Below are positions 32,111-39,411 of a stretch of DNA of 64,000 nt, in pieces; the first letter of the stretch is position 1; the number at the start of each line of letters is the position of its first letter. Both the position numbers and the translations under genes were made by a program. The DNA is from Blautia glucerasea (lineage in GTDB: Bacteria; Bacillota; Clostridia; Lachnospirales; Lachnospiraceae), in contig NZ_JAAITU010000013.1 of the NCBI RefSeq assembly GCF_013304385.1, positions 1 through 64,000 of the forward strand, read 5' to 3'. The notes beneath the pieces are model-generated. The model did no database searches, was not told the DNA's origin, and worked only from the letters and a program-made list of their open reading frames with translations.

Positions 32111-33058
32111 ATGCACAAGAAAAGAAAATCAGAGGATGGAAGCTTTAATATCTGGCGCTCCTATTCCGATATGATGTGTGGTGTATTGCTTCTCTTCGTA
32201 CTGATTATGTGCGTAACCCTTTTCCAGGCGCAGAAGAGTTATGACGAGAGTATTAAAGAGCAGCAAGAGAAGAATGAGATGCAGGCCAATTATATTGCTG
32301 AGATCACTGCACAGCAGAATACCCTGGACGATCAGGATGCAAAGCTGAAGACACAGGATGAGAAGCTGTCTGCCCTGGCACAGCAGCTGGCAGAGCAGGC
32401 ACAGAAGCTTAAGGAACAGGAAGCAGCCCTGGCACAGCAGCAGGTGGATCTGGATGAGAAAACCCAGCTGATCAGCACCCAGCAGGCCAAGATCGATAAT
32501 ATCATCGGTGTAAAGGCAGAGGTTGTTGAGTCCCTGCAGCAGGAATTTGCCAAGAATAACCTGAATGTAAATATTGATTCCCAGACAGGAGCATTGACAC
32601 TGGATGCCAGCGTTCTTTTTGCTTATGATGATGCAGAGCTTACTGAAGAGGGAAAAACAGCCCTTCGCAGTGTTCTGCCGATTTACTGCAAGGTGCTTCT
32701 GGAAGACAGCTACAAGTCTTATCTGGCAGAGATCATTATTGATGGTTATACTGATACAGATGGAGATTATGCTTATAACCTGGAGCTTTCTCAGCGCAGA
32801 TCCCTGGCAGTTGCCCAGTATCTGCTGGAAATCCAGGGAGAATTTCTTACATCTGATCAGACAATTGATCTGCAGGATTATCTTACAGTCAACGGTCATT
32901 CCATGGCGAATCCTATCCTGGATGCGGATGGCAATGTAGATAAGGATGCTTCCCGTCGTGTAGAAGTTAAGTTCCGTCTGAAGGACGACGAGATGATCGA
33001 TGAGCTGAGCAGCATTATGACTACAGATCAGGCTTCATCAGATAATGCGCAAGAGTGA
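32111..33058 (+). CDS. MotB/OmpA-like stator partner (ZorB-like)
   Basis: A 315-residue single-pass membrane protein. Short basic N-terminus, then YSDMMCGVLLLFVLIMCVTLF (about 18-38), where the aspartate at the membrane entry is where MotB/ZorB carry the proton-binding Asp. A long A/Q/E/K coiled coil (about 45-125) links to an OmpA-like peptidoglycan-binding domain (about 155-300) with VLFAYDDAELTEEG, IIIDGYTDTDGDYAYN and LSQRRSLAVAQYLL. It forms a two-gene unit with the channel-like protein. Its 3' end overlaps the convergent sfp-type gene by 21 bp. Confidence 0.8.
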   Translation: MHKKRKSEDGSFNIWRSYSDMMCGVLLLFVLIMCVTLFQAQKSYDESIKEQQEKNEMQANYIAEITAQQNTLDDQDAKLKTQDEKLSALAQQLAEQAQKLKEQEAALAQQQVDLDEKTQLISTQQAKIDNIIGVKAEVVESLQQEFAKNNLNVNIDSQTGALTLDASVLFAYDDAELTEEGKTALRSVLPIYCKVLLEDSYKSYLAEIIIDGYTDTDGDYAYNLELSQRRSLAVAQYLLEIQGEFLTSDQTIDLQDYLTVNGHSMANPILDADGNVDKDASRRVEVKFRLKDDEMIDELSSIMTTDQASSDNAQE

Positions 33059-33754
33059 TTCCGTAGAAAGCCGGCAAATATTAGGCTTTGTGGCAAGTGC
33101 AGAGCATACAGCGATCCGGTAATCATTAAATGCAAATTCCCGGGCTTGGCAGGTTCTGTCCGTAGAATATATAGTAGAAATACAAGTGGAAAGCCGGCCC
33201 CATTCAGAACCATCAGAAAGGATGTCATAAGAACCGGGATAAACCTGAAAGGATTTCAGGGGGAGGGATAAACCCTCCCCTTTATATTTTACATAGCTTT
33301 CCTTTAGTGCCCAGATCCGTGTAAACATGGAAACACCATATTTCTGTACAAGGGCATATTCAGATTCAGTAAAGAAAATACGGGCGATATTGGAACGGTC
33401 TTCTTTTTCTTTCTGGATATCGATCCCACAGGGGACAGAGCCAAAAGCACAGACTACATACCCATTGCTGTGGGAAAGATTAAAATGAAAATCATGATTT
33501 TTCAGGAACGGCTTACCCTTTTCGGAAACAGAAAGAGCCTCCAGTGGAAGACTGTTTTCCAGAAGAAGAGTACGGAGCATAAGCCCTGCCACAAGGCTTT
33601 CCAGACGGCTTTCCTGGCGGCGCAGCCTGGAAATGGATTCTTTCCGTTCTTTCCAGGAACCGAAATCAGGAAGCAGTGCCAGTCCTTTTTGAAATAACTT
33701 TGGATCTTTAAATTCGTCAACAGATGTGATCAAACATTGAATCTTATGGTTCAT
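33038..33754 (-). CDS. 4'-phosphopantetheinyl transferase (Sfp type)
   Basis: Transfers phosphopantetheine from CoA to a carrier-protein serine. Start is ATG 33754 (MNHKIQCLITSV), overlapping the stop of map (TAATG). The 238-residue product has GIDIQKEKED (about 114-123; Mg-binding Asp) and WALKESYVKYKGEG (about 150-163; Mg-binding Glu, WxxKExxxK signature). The Sfp class usually serves NRPS/PKS or siderophore carriers, but no such gene is in the window; it might serve the fatty-acid carrier. Cotranscribed with map. Confidence 0.85.
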   Translation of the reverse strand: MNHKIQCLITSVDEFKDPKLFQKGLALLPDFGSWKERKESISRLRRQESRLESLVAGLMLRTLLLENSLPLEALSVSEKGKPFLKNHDFHFNLSHSNGYVVCAFGSVPCGIDIQKEKEDRSNIARIFFTESEYALVQKYGVSMFTRIWALKESYVKYKGEGLSLPLKSFQVYPGSYDILSDGSEWGRLSTCISTIYSTDRTCQAREFAFNDYRIAVCSALATKPNICRLSTESLLRII

Positions 33755-34629
33755 TACCAGCAGATCACCTCGCATCCGCTTTCTGTTACCAGCACGGTGA
33801 CTTCCCACTGGGCAGAAGGCTGTCCGTCACAGGTACGCACTGTCCAGTCATCCATTTCATCGGTATAAACTTCATCAGATCCCATATTTACCATTGGCTC
33901 AATGGTAAACATCATACCTGGAACCATCAGCACACCGCTTCCTTCTTCTGAAGTGTAACTTACCCATGGATCCTCATGGAATTCCAGCCCTATGCCATGG
34001 CCGCCGATTTCTTTTACAACTGAGTAACCATTTTCAAGCGCATGCTGGTGAACGGCGTGCCCCATATTTCCAATCGGTGTCCAGGGCTTTACCTGTGAAA
34101 TGCCGATCTCTACACATTCTTTTACAACCTTTACCAGCTTTTCTTTTTCCGGGCTTACATTTCCGATACAGAACATACGTGAGGAATCAGAAAAATATCC
34201 ATTATAAATGGTGGAAACATCTACATTGATAATATCTCCTTCTTTCAGAACCACATCTGTGGATGGGATCCCGTGGCAAACCACCTGGTCAATGGAGGTG
34301 CATACACTCTTTGGATAGCCTTCATAATTCAATGGGGCAGGGATCCCGCCATGGCGGATGGTCTCTTCATGTACCCAGTCATCGATCTCCTGGGTAGTAA
34401 TGCCTGGACGGATGTGATCAGCCACATAATCCAGCACGGCAATATTGATCTTACAACTTTCTTTGATCTTCTCAATCTGCTCCGGGGTTTTGATCAGGTT
34501 GTGGTCAAGTACCGGATAGCCTTTTTGTTTCATTTGTTCCAGCTTTTCGTCAAATGCTTCGTGGCACTTTTTGTATTTTTTGCCGCTTCCGCACCAGCAG
34601 GGATCATTTCTTCCTATTTTTAAAGACAT
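33754..34629 (-). CDS. map: methionine aminopeptidase with N-terminal SEC-C motif
   Basis: Removes the initiator methionine from new proteins. The 291-residue protein carries an N-terminal zinc-binding SEC-C motif (GRNDPCWCGSGKKYKKC, about 6-22), a known variant of clostridial MetAP, then the pita-bread fold. Metal ligands are the aspartates in NVDVSTIYNGYFSDSS (about 135-150), His in GHGIGLEFHED, Glu in TIEPM and Glu in QWEVTV. AGGAGCG-like RBS. Followed without gap by the phosphopantetheinyl transferase gene. Confidence 0.95.
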   Translation of the reverse strand: MSLKIGRNDPCWCGSGKKYKKCHEAFDEKLEQMKQKGYPVLDHNLIKTPEQIEKIKESCKINIAVLDYVADHIRPGITTQEIDDWVHEETIRHGGIPAPLNYEGYPKSVCTSIDQVVCHGIPSTDVVLKEGDIINVDVSTIYNGYFSDSSRMFCIGNVSPEKEKLVKVVKECVEIGISQVKPWTPIGNMGHAVHQHALENGYSVVKEIGGHGIGLEFHEDPWVSYTSEEGSGVLMVPGMMFTIEPMVNMGSDEVYTDEMDDWTVRTCDGQPSAQWEVTVLVTESGCEVICW

Positions 34630-34660
34630 TTTACTCGCTCCTTATCCGATGATATATGGT

Positions 34661-34687
34661 GTAACTGTTCAGTATTCTTACAGTTAC
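34661..34687. repeat. palindromic hairpin upstream of map
   Basis: GTAACTGT (34661-34668) pairs perfectly with ACAGTTAC (34680-34687). The core resembles the ends of the MITE-like element 100 bp to the right. It lies close to the map start and could be in its leader. Confidence 0.5.
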
Positions 34688-34778
34688 TGTATATATTGTT
34701 TTTTCAGCAAATAGAATATCACAATTCAGAGGTAAAGTAAAATCTGATATGAGAGAAAAATATATGATATGAGAGGAA

Positions 34779-34936
34779 ATTTATCGCTACTGTTCACAGG
34801 TAATATTCCGCGAGGTGTTTTGCCATGTATATGGCAAAATCCCGAGACATACGGGGCAAAATCCCATCACCGAAGGTGATATGGAATGGATTTTGACCAA
34901 GTTGCTGTGAACGGAGTGAACAGTAACAATTTATCG
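34779..34936. mobile_element. MITE-like element with terminal inverted repeats and 8-bp flanking repeat
   Basis: A 142-bp non-coding element (34787-34928) with TACTGTTCAC at the left end and its reverse complement GTGAACAGTA at the right. It is flanked on both sides by ATTTATCG (34779-34786 and 34929-34936), like a target-site duplication. Inside, TTTTGCCAT pairs with ATGGCAAAA, and ATCACC with GGTGAT. No transposase is encoded. It would depend on a transposase elsewhere. Confidence 0.65.
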
Positions 34937-34968
34937 TTTACGGTCTTTTATAGAGGATGAAAATTGTG

Positions 34969-34997
34969 TTGTGTGAAGTGAAGGGGTGTGCTATACT
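34969..34997 (+). promoter_or_regulatory. promoter of the TPP riboswitch-thiT unit
   Basis: TTGTGT (34969-34974), 17-bp spacer, TATACT (34992-34997), just before the riboswitch. Confidence 0.6.
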
Positions 34998-35007
34998 GTA
35001 GAACGAA

Positions 35008-35121
35008 CCAAGGGAGCTTGCAGGCGCAGGCTGAGAGGAAGCAATCACCAGGGAGGACATTCTTCCGGTGACCGGAGGCTTCGACCTTTTAACTTGATTT
35101 GGATAATGCCAACGTAAGGAG
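35008..35121 (+). promoter_or_regulatory. TPP riboswitch (THI element)
   Basis: The conserved thiamine-pyrophosphate aptamer is present: GCAGGCTGAGAGGAAGC (about 35022-35042), GACCTTTTAACTTGATTTGG and ATAATGCCAACGTAAGGA at the 3' end. The thiT SD (AAGGAGG, 35116-35122) immediately abuts the 3' strand and no terminator lies between, suggesting control of translation: TPP binding would hide the SD. Confidence 0.95.
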
Positions 35122-35129
35122 GAAAACAA

Positions 35130-35816
35130 ATGATGGATTTTCTAGTAACTGCTGATGGTGGGCTGACTACTGCCGGCTATGTAACAAGTATTGCTGCCAT
35201 GGTGATCCTGGTGGTGATCGCAGCTGTGCTTTTCCATAAGAAAAGCTCTTCAGGAAAGCTGACTACACAGCAGCTTGTAACCTGTGCAGTGGCACTTGCC
35301 CTTGCTTATGCCACATCTTACCTTAAGGTATTTTCTCTGCCATTTGGTGGCTCTGTGACCTTATGCAGCATGCTTTTTATCGTACTCATCGGATATTGGT
35401 ACGGACCTAAGATCGGTATTCTGACAGGTCTTGTTTATGGTATCTTCCAGTTCTTGCAGGAGCCATATGTACTTAGCTTTTTCCAGGTATGCTGTGATTA
35501 TATCCTGGCATTTGGCGCTATGGGTATTGCAGGCTTTTTCTCAAAATCAAAGAAATACGGTTTGCAGAAAGCATATGTGGCAGCGATTCTTGCCAGAGGT
35601 GTATTTCATGTTCTGGGCGGATATCTGTACTGGATGAGCTACATGCCTGAGAATTATCCTAAGTCATTATCTGCTATATATCCTATCGTTTACAACTATA
35701 GCTACATTCTTGCTGAGGGAGTTATAACACTGATCCTGATCTCTATTCCGGCTGTTTCAAAAGCACTGGTTCAGGTTCGTAAGATGGTGACAGTACCGGG
35801 AGAGCAGAACGCATAA
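35130..35816 (+). CDS. thiT: thiamine-specific ECF transporter S component
   Basis: Binds thiamine and partners with the shared ECF AAT module. The 228-residue protein has about six membrane segments. ThiT signatures: GGSVTLCSMLFIVLIGYWYG (about 71-90), GIFQFLQEPY (about 103), RGVFHVLGGYLYW (about 153-165) and YNYSYILAEG (about 186). An extra N-terminal segment (about 16-36) precedes the core. Placed directly under a TPP riboswitch, which confirms the substrate. Followed by its own terminator. Confidence 0.95.
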   Translation: MMDFLVTADGGLTTAGYVTSIAAMVILVVIAAVLFHKKSSSGKLTTQQLVTCAVALALAYATSYLKVFSLPFGGSVTLCSMLFIVLIGYWYGPKIGILTGLVYGIFQFLQEPYVLSFFQVCCDYILAFGAMGIAGFFSKSKKYGLQKAYVAAILARGVFHVLGGYLYWMSYMPENYPKSLSAIYPIVYNYSYILAEGVITLILISIPAVSKALVQVRKMVTVPGEQNA

Positions 35817-35853
35817 ATAAATAATGATATTGAATCTATCCAAATCCATAACA

Positions 35854-35884
35854 GCCGTCGGAACCCTTGTCCGGCGGCTTATTA
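35854..35884 (+). terminator. terminator of thiT
   Basis: GCCGTCGGA (35854-35862) pairs with TCCGGCGGC (35870-35878), followed by TTATTATAAT. Confidence 0.8.
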
Positions 35885-35910
35885 TAATAGTGAAACCATA
35901 GAAAAAACTC

Positions 35911-35939
35911 TTGCAATGGCAGGAGTTCTATAGTATAAT
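35911..35939 (+). promoter_or_regulatory. promoter of rplS
   Basis: TTGCAA (35911-35916), 17-bp spacer, TATAAT (35934-35939). The roughly 75-base leader may carry an L19-type autoregulatory structure, but I cannot verify it. Confidence 0.7.
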
Positions 35940-36019
35940 CAATCATGTTGTGAAAAAAGATGGTCCTCTGTTACCTCATGTGTATTAAGAACATCCAATA
36001 GAAGAATAGGAGAAAGAAC

Positions 36020-36367
36020 ATGAACGACATTATTAAAAACATCGAAGCAGAACAGTTAAAAGCAGATGTTCCTCAGTTCAATGTAGGTGATACTGTAAGA
36101 GTACACGCACTGATCAAAGAGGGAAACCGTGAGAGAATCCAGGTTTTCGAGGGAACAGTATTAAAGAAACAGGGCGGAAGCACAAGAGCAACTTTCACAG
36201 TAAGAAAGAGCTCCAATGGTGTTGGCGTTGAGAAGACATGGCCGCTTCACTCCCCACACGTAAAGAGTGTAGAAGTTATTCGCCACGGTAAAGTACGTCG
36301 TGCAAAACTTAACTACTTAAGAGACCGTGTAGGTAAGGCTGCTAAGGTTAAAGAGCGCATTAAATAA
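36020..36367 (+). CDS. rplS: 50S ribosomal protein L19
   Basis: Protein at the 30S-50S interface. 115 residues, normal length. Signatures: [28 protein letters not shown] (shown here as [17 protein letters not shown] and FEGTVL), [20 protein letters not shown] (about 60-79) and [11 protein letters not shown] near the end. AGGAGAAAG RBS. It is monocistronic here, lacking the usual trmD-rimM upstream genes, and has its own terminator. Confidence 0.98.
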   Translation: MNDIIKNIEAEQLKADVPQFNVGDTVRVHALIKEGNRERIQVFEGTVLKKQGGSTRATFTVRKSSNGVGVEKTWPLHSPHVKSVEVIRHGKVRRAKLNYLRDRVGKAAKVKERIK

Positions 36368-36389
36368 TCCATACCTGATTATGAGAATG

Positions 36390-36428
36390 ACTGCCGTCGG
36401 ATTGATTTCCGGAGGCAGTTATTTTTTA
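36390..36428 (+). terminator. terminator of rplS
   Basis: ACTGCCGTCGGA pairs with TCCGGAGGCAGT (one mismatch) around TTGATT, followed by TATTTTTT. Confidence 0.9.
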
Positions 36429-36482
36429 CTTTATAGGAAATTACTCCGTAATGTTATGGGCTTACATATTTTGGCGGATTCC

Positions 36483-36512
36483 TTGCTTTTACAGTTTACA
36501 GTGTGTTATACT
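36483..36512 (+). promoter_or_regulatory. promoter of lepB with overlapping inverted repeat
   Basis: TTGCTT (36483-36488), 18-bp spacer, TATACT (36507-36512). TTACAGT and ACTGTAA form a 7-bp inverted repeat that overlaps the -10, a candidate repressor site. Confidence 0.5.
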
Positions 36513-36540
36513 GTAACAGCTAATCGAAAAACAGGAGCAT

Positions 36541-37185
36541 TTGAATAATATGTTAAAAAATAGAAGAAAGAAACGATCCAGGGAGCAATGGGAGAACTGG
36601 CGGGCTACCTGGAGAGAGAATAAATCTATAGCAGAAGCGAAAGAAAAACTGGAAGATAAGAAGGTCCGGGGTGTATTGCGCCTGGTTTTTGAAATTATTG
36701 TAACGCTGGCTTTTGCAGCACTGGTAGGGATCGCCATGTTTCAGTCTGTGACTATGCAGGAAAGTTCCATGGAGCCCACCATCTCTGTAGGAGACAGATA
36801 TTTTATGAACCGGGTGATTTATCGTGTATCTTCCCCTAAAAGAGGAGATGTGATTGTTTTCCGTACAAACGCCAGTGATGATGCAGCATTGCATATCCGC
36901 AGGGTGATCGGGCTTCCGGGAGAGACTGTGCAGATCGTGGATGGACAGATCCTGATCAATGGAGAGACTTACAAAGAGGGCAGGGATTTTCCTGTGATCA
37001 GTAATCCGGGGATGGCATCCAGTCCGGTAACACTGGAATCAGGAGAATATTTTGTGCTTGGTGATAACAGGAATAACAGTGAGGACAGCCGGTATGGCAG
37101 TATCGGGAAGGTAAATAAGAAATATATTACCGGCAAGCTGTGGTTTAAACTTTTCCCTGTGAAATCCATAGGCTTTTTTGAATGA
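36541..37185 (+). CDS. lepB: type I signal peptidase (bacterial type), Arg at catalytic-Lys position
   Basis: Cleaves signal peptides from exported proteins outside the membrane. The 214-residue protein has a basic N-terminus (1-45), one membrane segment (about 47-67), the nucleophile-serine motif ESSMEPTI (about 75-82), and LHIRRVIGLPGETVQI (about 117-132). In family members the general-base lysine is the first base of the KRxxGxPGD motif; here that position is arginine (HIRR). The later GDNRNNSEDSRYGSIG (box E, about 174-190) is intact. Length is normal. No clear SD precedes ATG 36541; ATG 36550 is also possible. Confidence 0.88.
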   Translation: MNNMLKNRRKKRSREQWENWRATWRENKSIAEAKEKLEDKKVRGVLRLVFEIIVTLAFAALVGIAMFQSVTMQESSMEPTISVGDRYFMNRVIYRVSSPKRGDVIVFRTNASDDAALHIRRVIGLPGETVQIVDGQILINGETYKEGRDFPVISNPGMASSPVTLESGEYFVLGDNRNNSEDSRYGSIGKVNKKYITGKLWFKLFPVKSIGFFE

Positions 37186-37270
37186 TTTTGCAAGCTTATT
37201 TAAGTGATTTTGCAAGCGTATTTGAATGATTTTGAGGACTTATTTAAGTGATTTTGAAGACTAAAATGAA
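37183..37270 (+). repeat. four tandem 22-bp repeats between lepB and rbgA
   Basis: Units at 37183-37204, 37205-37226, 37227-37248 and 37249-37270, each beginning TGATTTTG. The first three keep a TATTT(A/G)A tail; the fourth diverges at its end. The lepB stop codon is the first TGA of unit 1. Copies 1 and 2 share CAAGC, copies 3 and 4 share (G/A)AGACT-like middles. Confidence 0.9.
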
Positions 37271-37284
37271 TGGAAGTGACAAGA

Positions 37285-38166
37285 ATGGATAATCGTGAAA
37301 ACAGAATCAATATTAACTGGTATCCTGGTCATATGACCAAGGCAAAAAGGCAGATGCAGGAGGATATCCGTCTGATCGACCTGATCATTGAACTGGTGGA
37401 TGCAAGAGTGCCTCTTTCTAGCAGAAATCCGGATATTGACCAGTTGGGAATGAACAAAGCAAGATTGATCCTTTTGAATAAAGCAGATCTGGCAGACGAC
37501 AGGCAGAATGAAAGATGGAAGGAATATTTTCAGGAAAAAGGCTTTCACGTGGTAAAGGTGGATTCCAGAAATGGGGCAGGGATCAAGGCTATTCAGGCTG
37601 TGATCCAGGAAGCCTGCAAGGAAAAGATCGAAAGGGACAGAAGGCGCGGGATCAAGAACCGCCCGATCCGTGCCATGGTAGCAGGCATCCCAAATGTGGG
37701 CAAATCCACCTTTATTAATACCTTTGCTGGCAAAGCTTGTGCAAAGACCGGCAATAAGCCAGGTGTAACAAAGGGGAAGCAGTGGATCCGTCTGAATAAA
37801 GGTGTAGAGCTACTGGATACGCCGGGGATCCTCTGGCCCAAATTTGAGGATCCGGATACAGGAAAAAAACTGGCTTTTGTAGGATCTATTAAAGATGATA
37901 TTCTGAATATGGAAGAGCTTTCCCTGGAACTGATCGGTTTTTTAAGAGAGTATTATCCGGGAGTTATTCATAAAAGATATGATGTACCGGAAGAAGGAAG
38001 GGATGTGGAGATCCTGGAAGCTATTGCAAAAGTGCGGGGCTGCTTGAAAAAAGGAGAAGAGCTGGATTATGGAAAAGCATCTGGCATCCTTTTTGATGAT
38101 TTCCGTTCCGGCAAGCTGGGCAGGATCACAGTAGAGTGGCCGCCGGTGAAAGAGGAAAAAGCATGA
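37285..38166 (+). CDS. rbgA: ribosome biogenesis GTPase YlqF/RbgA
   Basis: Circularly permuted GTPase for late 50S assembly. The 293-residue protein has the order G4 (NKADLA, about 62), G1 (GIPNVGKST, about 131-139), and G3 (DTPG, about 176), with the N-terminal WYPGHMTKAKRQM signature (about 13-25). The C-terminal domain (about 210-290) resembles the ANTAR-like rRNA-binding domain. ATG 37285 is preferred because GGAAGTGA precedes it; ATG 37270 falls at the end of the repeat array. Overlaps rnhB by ATGA. Confidence 0.93.
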   Translation: MDNRENRININWYPGHMTKAKRQMQEDIRLIDLIIELVDARVPLSSRNPDIDQLGMNKARLILLNKADLADDRQNERWKEYFQEKGFHVVKVDSRNGAGIKAIQAVIQEACKEKIERDRRRGIKNRPIRAMVAGIPNVGKSTFINTFAGKACAKTGNKPGVTKGKQWIRLNKGVELLDTPGILWPKFEDPDTGKKLAFVGSIKDDILNMEELSLELIGFLREYYPGVIHKRYDVPEEGRDVEILEAIAKVRGCLKKGEELDYGKASGILFDDFRSGKLGRITVEWPPVKEEKA

Positions 38167-38918
38167 GTTCTATCGGGGAGATCAAAGGAGAATTTGAAAA
38201 TGCCAGCCGGCAGGAATGGCCAGCGCTTTATGAGAAATATGGCAGCGACAGCCGCAGTGGTGTGCAGAAGCTTCTGGAGCAATACCATAAAAAAGAGGCT
38301 GCTTACCAGGCAGAGCTTGTGCGTACAGAGTCCCTGAAGGTATATGAGCATAAATACGAACATTTGGGATATGTGTGTGGGATTGATGAAGTGGGACGGG
38401 GACCGCTTGCCGGTCCGGTAGTAGCCTGTGCTGTGATCCTTCCCAAAGATTGTCAGATCCTGTATCTGAATGATTCCAAGCAGCTTTCTGCAAAGAAAAG
38501 AGAAGCTTTGTATCAGCAGATCCTTGACCAGGCAGTGGCAGTGGGGCTTGGCATTGTAGGTCCTGCACGTATTGATGAGATCAACATCTTACAGGCTACT
38601 TATGAAGCGATGCGTCAGGCCATCAGCAAATTATCTGTGAAGCCACAGATCCTTCTGAATGATGCAGTAAGGATCCCGGGTGTGGAGATTCCTCAGGTAT
38701 CTATTATCAAGGGAGATGCCAAAAGTGTATCCATTGCTGCTGCAAGTATTGTGGCAAAAGTTACCAGGGACCGGATGATGGAGGAATATGATCCTGTGAT
38801 GCCGGAGTATGGCTTTGCTTCCAATAAAGGATATGGTTCCCAGGCACATATTCAGGCTCTTGAAAAGTATGGGCCATCCCCAATACACAGAGCTACCTTT
38901 ATTAAAAATTTTATCTAG
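38163..38918 (+). CDS. rnhB: ribonuclease HII
   Basis: Cuts RNA in RNA-DNA hybrids and excises single ribonucleotides. ATG 38163 overlaps the rbgA stop and is preferred over the in-frame ATG 38136. The 251-residue protein has an N-terminal extension typical of Firmicutes RNase HII (about 1-70), then GIDEVGRGPLAGPVV (about 74-88; catalytic Asp-Glu), LNDSKQLS (about 102), NDAVRIPG (about 164-171; catalytic Asp) and AAASIVAKVTRDRMM (about 190-204). Confidence 0.95.
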   Translation: MSSIGEIKGEFENASRQEWPALYEKYGSDSRSGVQKLLEQYHKKEAAYQAELVRTESLKVYEHKYEHLGYVCGIDEVGRGPLAGPVVACAVILPKDCQILYLNDSKQLSAKKREALYQQILDQAVAVGLGIVGPARIDEINILQATYEAMRQAISKLSVKPQILLNDAVRIPGVEIPQVSIIKGDAKSVSIAAASIVAKVTRDRMMEEYDPVMPEYGFASNKGYGSQAHIQALEKYGPSPIHRATFIKNFI

Positions 38919-39021
38919 TAAAGTGAAAATTAAGGCAAGTCAATATGGTGGCTACTTAATGTTCACTGTGCCAGGCCGGCTTACGTTGGCTGGATTTTTA
39001 CTGACATCAGGAGAGAGTGTT

Positions 39022-39381
39022 TTGAAAAGATGTGTAAATCAAAGGAAAATAGGCAGCTGCTATGAAAATCTTGCAGCTGATTTTCTTACAGAACATGGCT
39101 TACACATAAGAGAAAGAAATTACAGGTGCCGGATAGGAGAAGTAGATCTGATTGCCATGGATGGGAAATATCTGGTGTTTGTAGAAGTGAAATACAGAAA
39201 AAACGGCAGCTATGGAAATCCGCTGGCTGCTGTAAACCTTAAGAAGCAGCAGACTTTGGGGAAAGTGGCAGAGTATTACCTGTTGACCCATAAATGTACC
39301 GTAAATACGCCCTGCAGGTTTGACGTGATCGGGATCCTGGACGGAAAGGTGCAGTGGGTCCGGGATGCGTTTCAGCTATAA
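39022..39381 (+). CDS. YraN family (UPF0102) endonuclease-like protein, TTG start
   Basis: A 119-residue PD-(D/E)XK-fold protein. Core: GSCYENLAADFL (about 11), NYRCRIGEVDLIAMDGKYLVFVEVK (key residues E-V-D and E-V-K, about 33-57) and FDVIGI (about 105). The start I choose is TTG 39022, six bases after AGGAGAG; this gives the normal family length, whereas upstream ATGs add segments without homology. Its partner and substrate are not established. Confidence 0.85.
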   Translation: MKRCVNQRKIGSCYENLAADFLTEHGLHIRERNYRCRIGEVDLIAMDGKYLVFVEVKYRKNGSYGNPLAAVNLKKQQTLGKVAEYYLLTHKCTVNTPCRFDVIGILDGKVQWVRDAFQL

Positions 39382-39411
39382 GATATACGACTATGGTGGA
39401 GGAAATGGCTT

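Noticed and set aside
30474-33058. Complete Zorya defence system
   Set aside because: Only the ZorA/ZorB-like pair is present; the next genes are a phosphopantetheinyl transferase and methionine aminopeptidase on the other strand, not ZorC, ZorD or ZorE.
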